Positions 41,381 through 50,900 of a stretch of DNA of 64,000 bases are shown in pieces (the first letter of the stretch is position 1; each line of letters opens with the position of its first letter). The notes under the pieces are model-generated. The model saw nothing but the letters and a program-made list of their open reading frames with translations, was not told the origin of the DNA and did no database searches. Both the position numbers and the translations under genes were made by a program. Origin of the DNA: UBA4733 sp036734945 (lineage in GTDB: Bacteria; Chloroflexota; UBA4733); assembly GCA_036734945.1 (NCBI GenBank), contig DAIMXP010000031.1, positions 1 through 64,000 of the forward strand, written 5' to 3'.

Positions 41381-43984
41381 TTATCGCCGCGTGGCATCGT
41401 CCCCCAGCGCCTCCGCCACCGCCTGCTCCAGCGTCATAACAGCGCCCTCCTCCCGCGCTCGGGCGACGGTGGCAGCATCCAGCGACGGCTCGACGGCCTG
41501 CGCCCGCCGCAGCATGCGCTGCTCCAGCACCTGCAAGGGAATCTCCAGCCTTGCGCATTGCGTGGTCACGGCGGTGGCCAGGCGGAGCGCCGGCTCAGGC
41601 TGCTCCTCCACCGCCGCCAGCGCCGCGAAGGCGGCCAGGGAACCGACGTTGAGTTGATTGCCGACCTGGCGGCGCAGGCGCAGGGCCTCGTCCAGCAGCG
41701 GCCGCGCGGCAGCGGCATCGCCCTCATCCAGGGTCAGGCAGCTGAGGTTGTGCAAGGCCCAGGCGAGCAAGAATGCGTTTCCCAGCGTTCGGCACAACGC
41801 CAGGCCCTCCTCCAGCAGCCGGCGGGCCAGGGCATAATCGCCGCGCAGATGGGCGACGGCGCCCAGCCGGTCGATCTGCATGGCGATGCCGTTCTGATCC
41901 CCCAGCGCCTGGTAACGCACCAGGCTCTGCTCCAACAGCGCCTGCGCCCGCTCCAGTTGACCGAGCTCCTGCGCCGCCAGCCCTTCATCGCTCAGGAGAT
42001 TGGCTCGCTGGAGCGGATCCGACGGCAGTTCCGCCTCGGCGTGGAGCGTGTCAATGTAGCGCTGCGCCCCAGCCGCATCGCCGGACCGGTGAAGCCCATA
42101 CGCGGCAAAGCGGAGCACCCGCCCATACAGTTCTGGCTGGCCGGCGGCGCGGGCGAGGCTGAGGAGTTCGGCGGCGGCGGCATTCCGCTCGCTCAGCTTG
42201 GCGCGGCTGGCCCAGTACCAGCTCAACACGGTGGCGAGGCGGAGCGCCGCTTCGACCTGCCGCTGCTCGATCAGCCAGCCCAGCGCAGCGCGCAGGTTCT
42301 CGTCCTCCTGCTCCAGCAGCGCCAGCGCTGCCACTCGCGTGGCAAGGCCCGACGGCAGCGCTGCCGTTGCACGAATTTGCTCAAGCGTCCGCTCGGCAAG
42401 CTGGAGGAAGTAGGCGGCGTGGCGCTCGTGGATGGCCTCCGCCTCGCCAGCAGCGACCAGCTTCTCCCGCCCAAACTGGCGCAGCGTCTCCAGCAGGCGG
42501 TAACGCTCCGTCCCGTCCTCCTGCTGCTCCGCCACCGCCAGGGACTTCTCCACCAGCCGCACCAGCAGCTCGAACACCTCCGCCGACGCGACCGCCTCCC
42601 CGCTGCAGATCGCCTCCGCCGCCTCCAGGCTGAAGCCGCCGGCAAAGACGCTCAGCCGGTCGAAAAGCCGCTGCTCCGGCGCACTGAGCAACTGGTAACT
42701 CCAGTCCACCAGCGCCTGCAAGGTCTGCTGGCGGGGCAACGCCGCCCGACTGCCGCCGGTCAAGAGGCGGAAGCGTTGGTCTAAGCGGGCAGCGAGTTGC
42801 TCCACGCTCATCGCCCGCAACCGCGCCGCCGCCAACTCCAGCGCCAGCGGGATGCCATCCAATCGCCGGCAGACCTGGATCACCGTGGCGGCGTTCTGCG
42901 GTGTGATGGCGAAGCGGGCGTTGGCCGCCTGCGCTCGCTCCGCGAAGAGTTGCACCGCCGGGTTCTGACCCAACGTTTCCAGGGCGGTCGCTGCTCCTTC
43001 GGCCGGCAGGGGCAATGAGGGCACCGGCCAGGAACGCTCCCCGGAGGTGCCCAGGGCTTCGCGGCTGGTGGCGAGCACCCGCAGCTGGGGACAACCGCGC
43101 AGCAAGGCGTCGGTCAGCCTGGCGGCCGGCTCCAGCAGGTGCTCGCAGTTGTCCAGCAGCAGCAGCAGATTGCGGCTATTGAGCGCGTCCAGCAGGGTCG
43201 CCAGCACGTCGACGCCGGGCTGCTCGCGCACTCCGACCGCCTGCGCCACGGCCTGTACCACCAACGTCGGGTCGGCCAGCGGCGCCAGTTCCACCAGCCA
43301 GACGCCATCGGGGTACTGGTCGAGCAGGCGCCGCCCCAGTTCCAGGGCGAGCCGCGTCTTGCCGGTACCGCCCACGCCGACCAGGGTCACCAGTCGCGCC
43401 TGGGCCAGCAGCGCCGTCACCTCGGCCAGTTCCTCCTGCCGCCCAATGAAGCTGGTCAGCGCCGCCGGCAGGTTGTGGTGCACTGGCGGCGCGGCGGCAA
43501 CCGTGGGGACTGCCGGAGCAGCCGCAGTAGTCGGCGCTGCGGGAGCCGTGGCGGCGTCGCCGGTGGCGGGTAGCCCAAGCCCGGCCAGCGCGCGCAGGGC
43601 GTCGGGCAGCCAGGCCGACTCCGGTCGGTCCAGCACCTCCACCCACTGCCGACCGGTGAGGGCGTAGCGCAGCACACTGGGGGCAGGCGCTGCGACCAGC
43701 AGCAAGGGCAGGATGGGGCGGCGGCCCTCCCAGGCCAACTGGACCTCTTGCTGCACGTTGGGCGACGCCATAGCCGACGGCGAACTCAGCAAGAGCAGGG
43801 CGGCGCAGCCTTCGATGCCGTCCACGATCTCCGCACTCCAACTGGTCCCTCCAGCGATGCTGCGCCGATCCAGCCAGACCCGGATACCCTGCTGCTCCAG
43901 CAGGTCGGCAATGCGCAGCGCCTGCTGGCGTTCCACGCTGGCGTAGCTGAGGAAGAGGTAGGGGGCGGGTTGAACAACAGCCAC
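41381..43984 (-). CDS. TIR-NB-ARC-TPR (STAND) protein
   Basis: 867 residues. Residues 7-135 are a TIR domain (PYLFLSYASVERQQALRIAD, GIRVWLDRRSIAGGTSWSAE, AALLLLSSPSAMASPNV), with E52 aligning with the NADase Glu region. After an Ala/Pro linker, the NB-ARC NTPase has Walker A GVGGTGKT (203-210), Walker B LLLLLDN (273-279), ATSREALG (305-312) and GIPLALELAAARL (377-389), then a winged-helix part and TPRs to the end. TIR-STAND proteins sense infection cues by their repeats, oligomerise and deplete NAD+; that is family knowledge, not shown here. GTG 43984 follows AGAGGAG by 7 bases. A decayed relative is at 27891-28263. Confidence 0.87.
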   Translation of the reverse strand: MAVVQPAPYLFLSYASVERQQALRIADLLEQQGIRVWLDRRSIAGGTSWSAEIVDGIEGCAALLLLSSPSAMASPNVQQEVQLAWEGRRPILPLLLVAAPAPSVLRYALTGRQWVEVLDRPESAWLPDALRALAGLGLPATGDAATAPAAPTTAAAPAVPTVAAAPPVHHNLPAALTSFIGRQEELAEVTALLAQARLVTLVGVGGTGKTRLALELGRRLLDQYPDGVWLVELAPLADPTLVVQAVAQAVGVREQPGVDVLATLLDALNSRNLLLLLDNCEHLLEPAARLTDALLRGCPQLRVLATSREALGTSGERSWPVPSLPLPAEGAATALETLGQNPAVQLFAERAQAANARFAITPQNAATVIQVCRRLDGIPLALELAAARLRAMSVEQLAARLDQRFRLLTGGSRAALPRQQTLQALVDWSYQLLSAPEQRLFDRLSVFAGGFSLEAAEAICSGEAVASAEVFELLVRLVEKSLAVAEQQEDGTERYRLLETLRQFGREKLVAAGEAEAIHERHAAYFLQLAERTLEQIRATAALPSGLATRVAALALLEQEDENLRAALGWLIEQRQVEAALRLATVLSWYWASRAKLSERNAAAAELLSLARAAGQPELYGRVLRFAAYGLHRSGDAAGAQRYIDTLHAEAELPSDPLQRANLLSDEGLAAQELGQLERAQALLEQSLVRYQALGDQNGIAMQIDRLGAVAHLRGDYALARRLLEEGLALCRTLGNAFLLAWALHNLSCLTLDEGDAAAARPLLDEALRLRRQVGNQLNVGSLAAFAALAAVEEQPEPALRLATAVTTQCARLEIPLQVLEQRMLRRAQAVEPSLDAATVARAREEGAVMTLEQAVAEALGDDATRR

Positions 43985-44072
43985 GCCTGCGCTCCTCTCG
44001 GCGGTCTCGCCAGCCGGAGCCGGTCGCCAGCCAACCGTCCGCCGCTGTACCGACTGGGGGGAAGTATAGACG

Positions 44073-44078
44073 GCAGGC
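44073..44078 (-). promoter_or_regulatory. -10-like element in the STAND gene leader
   Basis: TATACT on the minus strand, about 90 bases upstream of GTG 43984. The surrounding GGAAGTATAGACGGCA is conserved in the fossil at about 28230-28246. No good -35 hexamer is seen. Confidence 0.35.
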
Positions 44079-44110
44079 GGCGGGCGGGCAAGAGGAGCGT
44101 GCGGACCGAG

Positions 44111-44426
44111 TGCGCCGCAAAGTTTTGCGCAGCGAGGGGACGGTATTTGTAAAGCGAAGTACAGGGCCGCGACTGCGGTCTGCGGCCAAGTTACCGGGGC
44201 GACTGCGGTCGCTTTGGTGGGGGAGGGCGGTTGCGGTGGTGGCCTGACGATAGAGCGGGGCATTGAGACGCTGGGAGTGCGCGACCGCCCTCCCCCACCA
44301 AAGCGACCGCCCCCCTCCGCTGCGCTCCGTTACACCCCGTCGCTTGGCCGCAGACCGCAGTCGCGGCCCTGTACATACGCCTATCAATATCCTTCGCTTG
44401 CTGCACAAAACTTTGCGGCGCACTCG
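44111..44426. repeat. Long inverted repeat unit 2
   Basis: Arms 44111-44239 and 44280-44426 share TACAGGGCCGCGACTGCGGT, CTGCGGCCAAG, GGGCGACTGCGGTCGCTTTG and GGGGGAGGGCGGT in opposite orientation, and outer ends TGCGCCGCAAAGTTTTG. Lies just upstream of the STAND gene. Confidence 0.72.
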
Positions 44427-44490
44427 TGGGGACGGGGTGCGATGTGCGGTCTTTGCATAGCAAGCGAACATTGCGTTACGCCGCGAGTTA

Positions 44491-44704
44491 CAGGGCGGCG
44501 ACTGCGGGCCCAGGGGGCACCCACCGCCAAGGACGGGGGCGACTGCGGTCGCTTGGGTGGGGGAGGGCGGTTACGAGAGCGGAGGGAAGATCGAAAGGGC
44601 GCCGGGACGCAGGCAATGCGCAAACGTGCTCGCCCTACTATGCGACCGCAGTCGCCCCCGTCTCTTGGCGGTGGGTGCCCCCTGGGCCCGCAGTCGCCGC
44701 CCTG
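44491..44704. repeat. Long inverted repeat unit 3
   Basis: Arms 44491-44552 and 44642-44704 are almost perfect 62-base reverse complements (CAGGGCGGCGACTGCGGGCC onward) with one small indel at AAGGAC/AAGAGAC. This variant carries an extra GGGGGCACCCACCGCC block missing in units 1 and 2. The 89-base centre has no gene. It abuts the 3' end of fdhD. Confidence 0.78.
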
Positions 44705-44761
44705 TTCGGGCTTGACCATGTTAACCAGAGGCCTTACCGTCGGGCGGGATCCTCATGCCCT

Positions 44762-45613
44762 TTACGCTCTCACCCGCTCCCGCCCCGCATACACGTTGAA
44801 CCGTCCCTCCCGCAAGAAGCCGATCAACGTCATGCCAAACTCACGTGCCAAATCGACTGCCAGGCTGCTTGGCGCGCCAACAGCCGCCAGGATCGGCACG
44901 CCTGCCATCAGCGCCTTCTGCACCACCTCGAAGCTGGTGCGCCCACTGACCAGGGCGACGCTATTGTTCAGCGGCAGATTGCCGTTCAACAGCGATGCGC
45001 CGACCACCTTGTCCATAGCATTGTGACGCCCGACATCCTCGCGCAGCAGTTGAAGTTGGCCATCAGTGCTGAAGAGGGCAGTGGCGTGCAGCCCTCCGGT
45101 ACGCTCGAAGATCGCTTGCGCCTGACGGAGGGCATCAGGCAACCGCAGCATGAACTCCGCTGTGACCTGGAGCGAAGTGGCGGGGCGCTGTGGACAGACC
45201 GCCCGCACCAGGTCAAGGGAAGCCTTCCCGCAGATGCCGCAACTAGAGCTGGTGTAGACGTGCCGGCTTAGGCGCTCGGCATCGAACGGCGCGCCGGTGC
45301 GCAGATAGACATTGACAATGTTGTACTGCTGCGCTTCGTCCGGGTCAGTGCAGTATGCAACGTGACTGATGGCCTGCCGCTCGGTGATCACACCCTCGGT
45401 GAAGAGAAAGCCGGCGGCGAGCTCGAAATCGTTGCCCGGCGTGCGCATCGTGACTGCCACGCTGTACCGCTGTGGCCCGCGCCGATCATCGGCAATCACG
45501 CGAATTTCCAGCGGCTCTTCGGTTGCCACCTCGTCGCTACGCTGCCGTGCCTGCCCATCCTTCCAGGCGACGATTGGCACGCGCATCGCGCGGCCGGGGC
45601 GCACGTCAGCCAC
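44762..45613 (-). CDS. fdhD: Formate dehydrogenase accessory sulfurtransferase FdhD
   Basis: EVATEEPLEIRVIADDRRGP, MRTPGNDFELAAGFLFTEGV, the sulfur-transfer Cys pair SSSCGICGKASLDLVRAV, and LLREDVGRHNAMDKVVGASL are FdhD signatures. FdhD passes sulfur from IscS to the molybdenum cofactor of formate dehydrogenase. Start is uncertain: GTG 45613 gives VADVRPGRAMRVP before the conserved domain; ATG 45586 is shorter; a TTG at 45655 lies inside a repeat and is rejected. Last gene of the fdh set. Confidence 0.92.
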   Translation of the reverse strand: MADVRPGRAMRVPIVAWKDGQARQRSDEVATEEPLEIRVIADDRRGPQRYSVAVTMRTPGNDFELAAGFLFTEGVITERQAISHVAYCTDPDEAQQYNIVNVYLRTGAPFDAERLSRHVYTSSSCGICGKASLDLVRAVCPQRPATSLQVTAEFMLRLPDALRQAQAIFERTGGLHATALFSTDGQLQLLREDVGRHNAMDKVVGASLLNGNLPLNNSVALVSGRTSFEVVQKALMAGVPILAAVGAPSSLAVDLAREFGMTLIGFLREGRFNVYAGRERVRA

Positions 45614-45724
45614 GTGATGTCTCGGCAGGGCCGCGACTGCCGTGAAAGTCCCCAACCAACCGAGCTGCTATCCGACGACCAGGCGCTACTTTCATTGGTG
45701 GTGGTCGTCCGAAGGACGGGGGTT

Positions 45725-45815
45725 ACTGCGGTCTGCGGCCAACAACGAGGGGCACTGCGGTGCCCGCGTACCGCGCGACCGCAGTCGCCCAGGTGTCTTG
45801 GCCGCAGACCGCAGT
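45725..45815. repeat. Inverted repeat unit 4 between nrfD-like gene and fdhD
   Basis: ACTGCGGTCTGCGGCCAA (45725-45742) is the exact reverse complement of 45798-45815, an 18-bp stem, with GGCACTGCGGTGCC inside as another hairpin. A partial copy GGGCCGCGACTGCC is at 45628. Same family as units 1-3. Confidence 0.75.
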
Positions 45816-45868
45816 CGCGGCCCTACCTCTTCAATCATCACCCATCGTTCGCGTGCCGCCTCCATCAC

Positions 45869-46918
45869 TCAGTGTTGTTGTGCGCCCCACCCCGGCGCAC
45901 TGGCCGAAGGGCTCGTGGCCTCCAGCGTGAGCTCCCGATCCTGAGCCGAGTCGTGCCCGGCGCCGACGACAGCCCAGCGCAGCAAGGCGCCGCCGAGCAA
46001 TGTTGCCCCCACCGCCAGGCTGCTCAGGAGGCGCCGGTTGCCCGCTCCAGTCAGGCCGGCAACCTCTAGGGCGACGCCGGTGGCCGTTGCCGCCGCTGCT
46101 CCGGCGAGCAGCAGCCGCGACTTTCCGCGCGTGAGGATCTTTGTTGCCGGGCCGGAGGTTGCCACGTAGCTGCCCAGCAGCGCCAGGTCGGCAACACCGA
46201 GGGCGGCGTTGAGCGGCGCCAGCACCTTCCCGACGCTCGCCTCATCGCCGGTGGCGACGCACACGAGACTTACCGCCGCCGTGCCGGTAGCAAGCGAACT
46301 GGCCATGAAGAGACCACCGAGCACTAGGCTGGTACACCAGACGGGGATGCTGGTGGTGCCGAGCAGCACGCCGGTGTAACCACCCAGCGTGAGCGCAGGA
46401 ATGACACCAGCGCTGGACAGGGGCTGCGCCGGCAGACTTCGTAGCAAGGGACCCAGCAGGGGCAGTTTCTCCCACACCGCCAGTTGATGCAGGGCGAGTA
46501 ACGTGGAGATCCCGCCGTGGACCGTCAGTGTCCAGGCGCCCAGGTTCATGGGTGACGACGGCTTGAACACGCGCAACATGTGGTGGAAGCGCGACGGCAT
46601 CCCCAGATCGTCGATCAGCAGCGGCGGGCAGGCCAGCATCGCGACAAATGCCACGATCCGCGCGCGTTCGGCTACCTGCTCCAGGCGCGTGCCCCCGACC
46701 AGCGCGGCCAGCGCGCCAAGGGTCGCGGCGCCCGACGAGATGCCGCCGAAATAGAAGTAGGCAGCGACTTCGTGGTTCCAGGTCGGCTGTACGAGCAACG
46801 GCACGTCGCGGTAGGCGTCACGCGGGTTGGCGTGCGCCGTCCCGACACGGCCCTCGCGCTCCGGCCGGCGGCGTCTGGCCATGTCGACAAGCGACTGGCT
46901 TGGGGGGGCATTGAGCAT
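45869..46918 (-). CDS. NrfD/PsrC-type membrane subunit
   Basis: 349 residues with about eight to nine TM helices: AYFYFGGISSGAATLGALAA (the NrfD motif), LIDDLGMPSRFHHMLRVFKP, SSPMNLGAWTLTVHGGISTL, PALTLGGYTGVLLGTTSIPV. This family anchors molybdo-oxidoreductases and exchanges electrons with the quinone pool. It replaces the cytochrome b subunit of FDH-N. The start lies 18 bases downstream of the fdhB stop. N-terminus is long and basic (RRRRPEREGR). Confidence 0.86.
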   Translation of the reverse strand: MLNAPPSQSLVDMARRRRPEREGRVGTAHANPRDAYRDVPLLVQPTWNHEVAAYFYFGGISSGAATLGALAALVGGTRLEQVAERARIVAFVAMLACPPLLIDDLGMPSRFHHMLRVFKPSSPMNLGAWTLTVHGGISTLLALHQLAVWEKLPLLGPLLRSLPAQPLSSAGVIPALTLGGYTGVLLGTTSIPVWCTSLVLGGLFMASSLATGTAAVSLVCVATGDEASVGKVLAPLNAALGVADLALLGSYVATSGPATKILTRGKSRLLLAGAAAATATGVALEVAGLTGAGNRRLLSSLAVGATLLGGALLRWAVVGAGHDSAQDRELTLEATSPSASAPGWGAQQH

Positions 46919-46936
46919 GTTGGTTCTCCGTTGGCT

Positions 46937-47851
46937 TCAGGAACGACGTCCGCCGCCAAGCAGCAGCGCGCTCAGGGCAGTTAGACCGATGGCCACCGCG
47001 GCACTCCAGGTATAGCGCGTACCCATGCGAGCGCTCGGGCGGCGCGGCGCCGGCGGCAGGTTATAGGCGGCTGGTTCCTCTGTCAGCAGAAAGAAGGCGC
47101 CCAGTTTCTGGTACTCGCCGGCATCGTCATTACCGTAGAGGTACGCCCGCTGCTCCCCCCGCGCCCGCAGCTCCTGCAAGCGTTGCTCGGCCCGCTCCCG
47201 CAGTTGCGTCAACGGGCCGAACTGGATGGAGTCGGTCGGGCACGACTTGGCGCAAGCCGGCTCTAACCCGTCCTTCTGGCGATCATAGCAGAGCGTACAC
47301 TTGTGGACACGCCCGTCGGCATCGCTGCGTCCCAACACACCAAAGGGGCAGGCGGGTACGCAGTAGCCGCAGCCATTGCAGACATCCTGCTGCACGTAGA
47401 CGTTGCCGAACTCGTTGTAGATGATAGCACCGGTGGGGCAGGCTTCCTGGCAGGGAGCGGCCGAGCAGTGCTTACAGACATCGCTATTAAAGAGCCAGCG
47501 CACGCCGTTGTTGGGCAACGCCTGCTCCGTGAAGCTGACGTGCCGCCAGGTCGTCGGTGAGAGGTGCAGCGTGTTGTCATAACTCTGGCCGCTCCACTTC
47601 ATCCCGTCGGACGGCAGAGCGTTCCACTGCTTGCACGCCACCTCGCACGCCTTGCAGCCGATGCAGAGCGTGGCATCGGTAAAGAAGCCGGTCGCCTCCC
47701 GCGCTGGCGGCGGCGACACGACGCGCATGCCCTCCAGCAGCGACGGCGCGACATTCGCCTGCTGCGCTCGGCGTTGGACCGCCAGTTCCGGTAGATCGGG
47801 CGTTTCAGCATGCGGCGATGCGCCAACTGGCACGTTGGTCGTCAGGGCCAT
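46937..47851 (-). CDS. fdhB: Formate dehydrogenase iron-sulfur subunit
   Basis: Four ferredoxin-type clusters: CIGCKACEVACKQWN, CKHCSAAPCQEACPTGAI, CNGCGYCVPACPFGV, and CTLCYDRQKDGLEPACAKSC with CPTDSIQFG. A C-terminal helix (WSAAVAIGLTALSALLLGG) anchors it to the membrane. It passes electrons from FdhA to the NrfD-like subunit. ATG 47851 is chosen for MALTTNVPVGASP. The 127-base gap before it holds a repeat unit. Confidence 0.92.
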   Translation of the reverse strand: MALTTNVPVGASPHAETPDLPELAVQRRAQQANVAPSLLEGMRVVSPPPAREATGFFTDATLCIGCKACEVACKQWNALPSDGMKWSGQSYDNTLHLSPTTWRHVSFTEQALPNNGVRWLFNSDVCKHCSAAPCQEACPTGAIIYNEFGNVYVQQDVCNGCGYCVPACPFGVLGRSDADGRVHKCTLCYDRQKDGLEPACAKSCPTDSIQFGPLTQLRERAEQRLQELRARGEQRAYLYGNDDAGEYQKLGAFFLLTEEPAAYNLPPAPRRPSARMGTRYTWSAAVAIGLTALSALLLGGGRRS

Positions 47852-47919
47852 CGCTAATTGTCCTTTCCCATAGGGCTGCGAGTGCGGGAACACACTTGGG
47901 CACCCGCACCCAACTCGAC

Positions 47920-47970
47920 GCGACCGCAGTCGCCGTGGTCCTTGGCCGCAGACCGCAGTCGCGGCCCTGT
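47920..47970. repeat. Half unit of the inverted repeat family between fdhA and fdhB
   Basis: GCGACCGCAGTCGCCGTGGT followed by TTGGCCGCAGACCGCAGTCG is one arm of the family seen at 44280-44426. It contains GCGACCGCAGTCGC and CGACTGCGGTCTGCGG self-complementary blocks. Confidence 0.68.
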
Positions 47971-47978
47971 CCCCAACC

Positions 47979-50900
47979 TCACGCCGTCCTCCCCTCCGGC
48001 TGTGCCTGGTGGTGCGTGTCGGGCATCGGCGCGGCCTGCGGGCGGGTGATGACGTGTACGGAGGGCACGTCGGAGGCAGTGCCCAACCGGCCTTTCTGCA
48101 CCTGGCAGGTCAGCGCTTTGCCCTCGTGCATACTGACGTTGGGATCGCTGATGATCGACACAAGGTCGTTGGCCATGCCACCGGCCGTCTCGCCCGCCCA
48201 ACCGAAGTGGATGGGGACGCCGATCTGGTGGATCGTGCGGCCCTGGATTTGTAAGGGCTGCAGGCGTGGCGTCACCATGGCTCGTGCTTCTATGGCACCG
48301 CGCTTGCTGGTGACCACCACCCAATCGGCGTGCTCGATACCGCGCTCGGCAGCGAGCTGGGGACTCATCTCCACGAACATGGCGGGCTGTAGCTCGTTGA
48401 GCCAGCTATCAAAGCGGCTCATCGGTCCGCTCAGGTAGTGTTCGGTGATGCGGTACGTGGTCATCACGATCGGGTAGTTCGGGTCTTCCGGCGCAGCCAG
48501 GGCGTTGTCGGGCTGCTGGTGCAGGTGCACGGTGGGGTTCGCTTGCTGCCTGTACATTGCGTTGCGGACCGGTGACTCTACCGGCTCGTAGTGCGTCGGT
48601 AGCGGACCGTCCTTCGTGCCGCCGGGAGCGAAGAGCCAGCTCAGGCCATCCGGCTTCAGGATGAACGGTGCGTTGCCGGCGATAGCTGCCATGCCCTTCG
48701 CGTCGGGGTCCGGTCGGTAGCTCGGCGGCTTGGTCGGCTCGAAGTCCGGCACGTCCAGCCCTGTCCACTTTTGCTCCGCCTTGTCCCACCAGACGTACTT
48801 CTTCCGTTCGCTCCAGGGATTGCCCTCCGGGTCGGCGCTGGCGCGGTTATACAACATGCGCCGGTTGTCCGGCCAGGCCCAGGCCCAGTTGGGGTGGACG
48901 TGCTGTTCCAGGTCGCCGGTGCGCTCTTTGGCGCGGTTGCTGCCCGCCTCCGGGTAGACGCCGCAGTAGATCCAGCAGCCGCAGGCGGTGCTGCCGTCGG
49001 CTCTCAGTTCCTGATACTTCGTCAACTGTTTGCCGTCGGCGATGGTGAAACCGTTGATCTCGCGCAGCACCTTCTCGGCGTCGGGCTCGTCGGCAGCCGT
49101 ACACACCGTGCCGTCGGGAAGAACGTTAGGGCGGTCGAAGGCATAGTCCCAGGTCAGGTGACGCAGACCCTGGTCGGCCTCCCTGGTGCTGGCCGCATAG
49201 AGTTCCTTCAGCCGGCGGCCAAGGTTCCACATGAACCAGAGCTCCGAGCGGCAGGCGCCGGGCGGCTCGATTGCCTGATCGTGCCATTGCAGCATGCGCT
49301 CGGTGTTGGTGAGCGTTCCCGCCTTTTCGATGCCGGTAGCCGCCGGCATGAAGAACACCTCGGTCGCGATCGTGGCAGGGTCGGGCTTGTCCGGGCCGTC
49401 TTTCCAGAAGGTCGCGCTTTCGATCAGAAAGAAGTCGCGCACCACCAGCCAGTCCAGCTTGCGCAGGCCGGCACGCGCCAGGCCGGCGTTGGGGCTGCCG
49501 GCCGCCGGGTTCTGTCCCATCAGGAAGTAGCCCTTCACCTTGCCGGCCGCCATGTCGATCGCCATCGGCAGTTGGGAGTGATCGGCGGTAACACGCGGCA
49601 GCCAGTGGAAGCCCCAGTCGTTCTCCGGCTGAGCGCCGGCGCCGTACCAGGCCTTGAGCAAGCTGATGGTGTAGCTGGGGAACTCGGCCCAGACACCCTG
49701 CTCCACCTTCTCCTGCTCCAGATAGTCGCTCAAGGAGTTGTGGTTGCGGGCTTTCGCCGGCTGGGGAATGTAGCCGGGCAAGAGGTTGTACAGCGTGGGG
49801 ATGTCGGTCGAACCCTGGATGCTGGCGTGGCCGCGCATCGCCATGATGCCGCCGCCGGGTCTGCCCATGTTGCCGAGCAGCGACTGCATGATCGCCGCTG
49901 TGCGGATAATCTGCACGCCGGTGGAGTGCTGCGTCCAGCCCACTGCGTAGACCACCGCGCCGGTGCGTTCGCGGCCGGAGTTGGCCATCAGTTGCTCCGC
50001 CACGGTCAGGAATTGTTCCTCGGTACACCCGCACTGGTCGGCCACCATCTGCGGCGTATAGCGAGCATAGTGGCGGCGCAAGATGTTCAGGACGCAGTTC
50101 GGGTGCTGCAACGTCGGGTCGCGCTGCGGCTGCCCCTCGGGAAGCGCAGCGAGTGTCTCACTGCGCGACATGGCGCCGATGTGGACGGGTGTCTGGGTGG
50201 GCGGCGGCGCCGGCTGGCCGGCGTAATGCCAGTTGGATTTCTCGGGATCGTAGGCTCGTTTCTGCGCATCGTAGCCGGAGAAGATGCCGCTTTGATCCTG
50301 TTCGGCATCGACGTAACCCTCGTTGATAATCGTCGTGGCGTTGGTATAGGGAAGAACGTATTCCTTGAACCAGCGCTCCTGGGTCAGAATCTGATTGATG
50401 ATGCCTCCGAGGAAAACGATGTCGGAACCGGTCCGGATCGGCACGTAGTCGGTGGCGCAAGCAGAGGTGCGACTGAAATGCGGGTCAACGTGGATGACCC
50501 GCGCGCCCTTCTCCCGCGCCTTGACGACGAAGCGGAAGCCAACCGGGTGGGCCTCCGCCATGTTGGAGCCCATAATCAGGATGCAATCGCTATATTGCAG
50601 ATCCTCCTGAAAGCCCGTGGCTGCTCCACGTCCGAACGAGGTGCTCAAACTGGGCACCGAGGCGCTGTGTCATATGCGGGCCTGGTTTTCGATGGAGATG
50701 ATGCCCAGGGTGTTGAAGAGCTTCTTGATCAGATAGTTCTCTTCGTTGTCCAGCGTGGCGCCACCCAGATGGCCCAGCGCCGTGGTATTGCGGATGATGT
50801 CGCCGTCTGCGTCGCGGTCGACAAAGCTGGCGTCGCGCGTCTCCTTGGTCAACTGGGCGATGCGCTCCATAGCCCAATCCAGTGGCTGCTCTTCCCAGTG

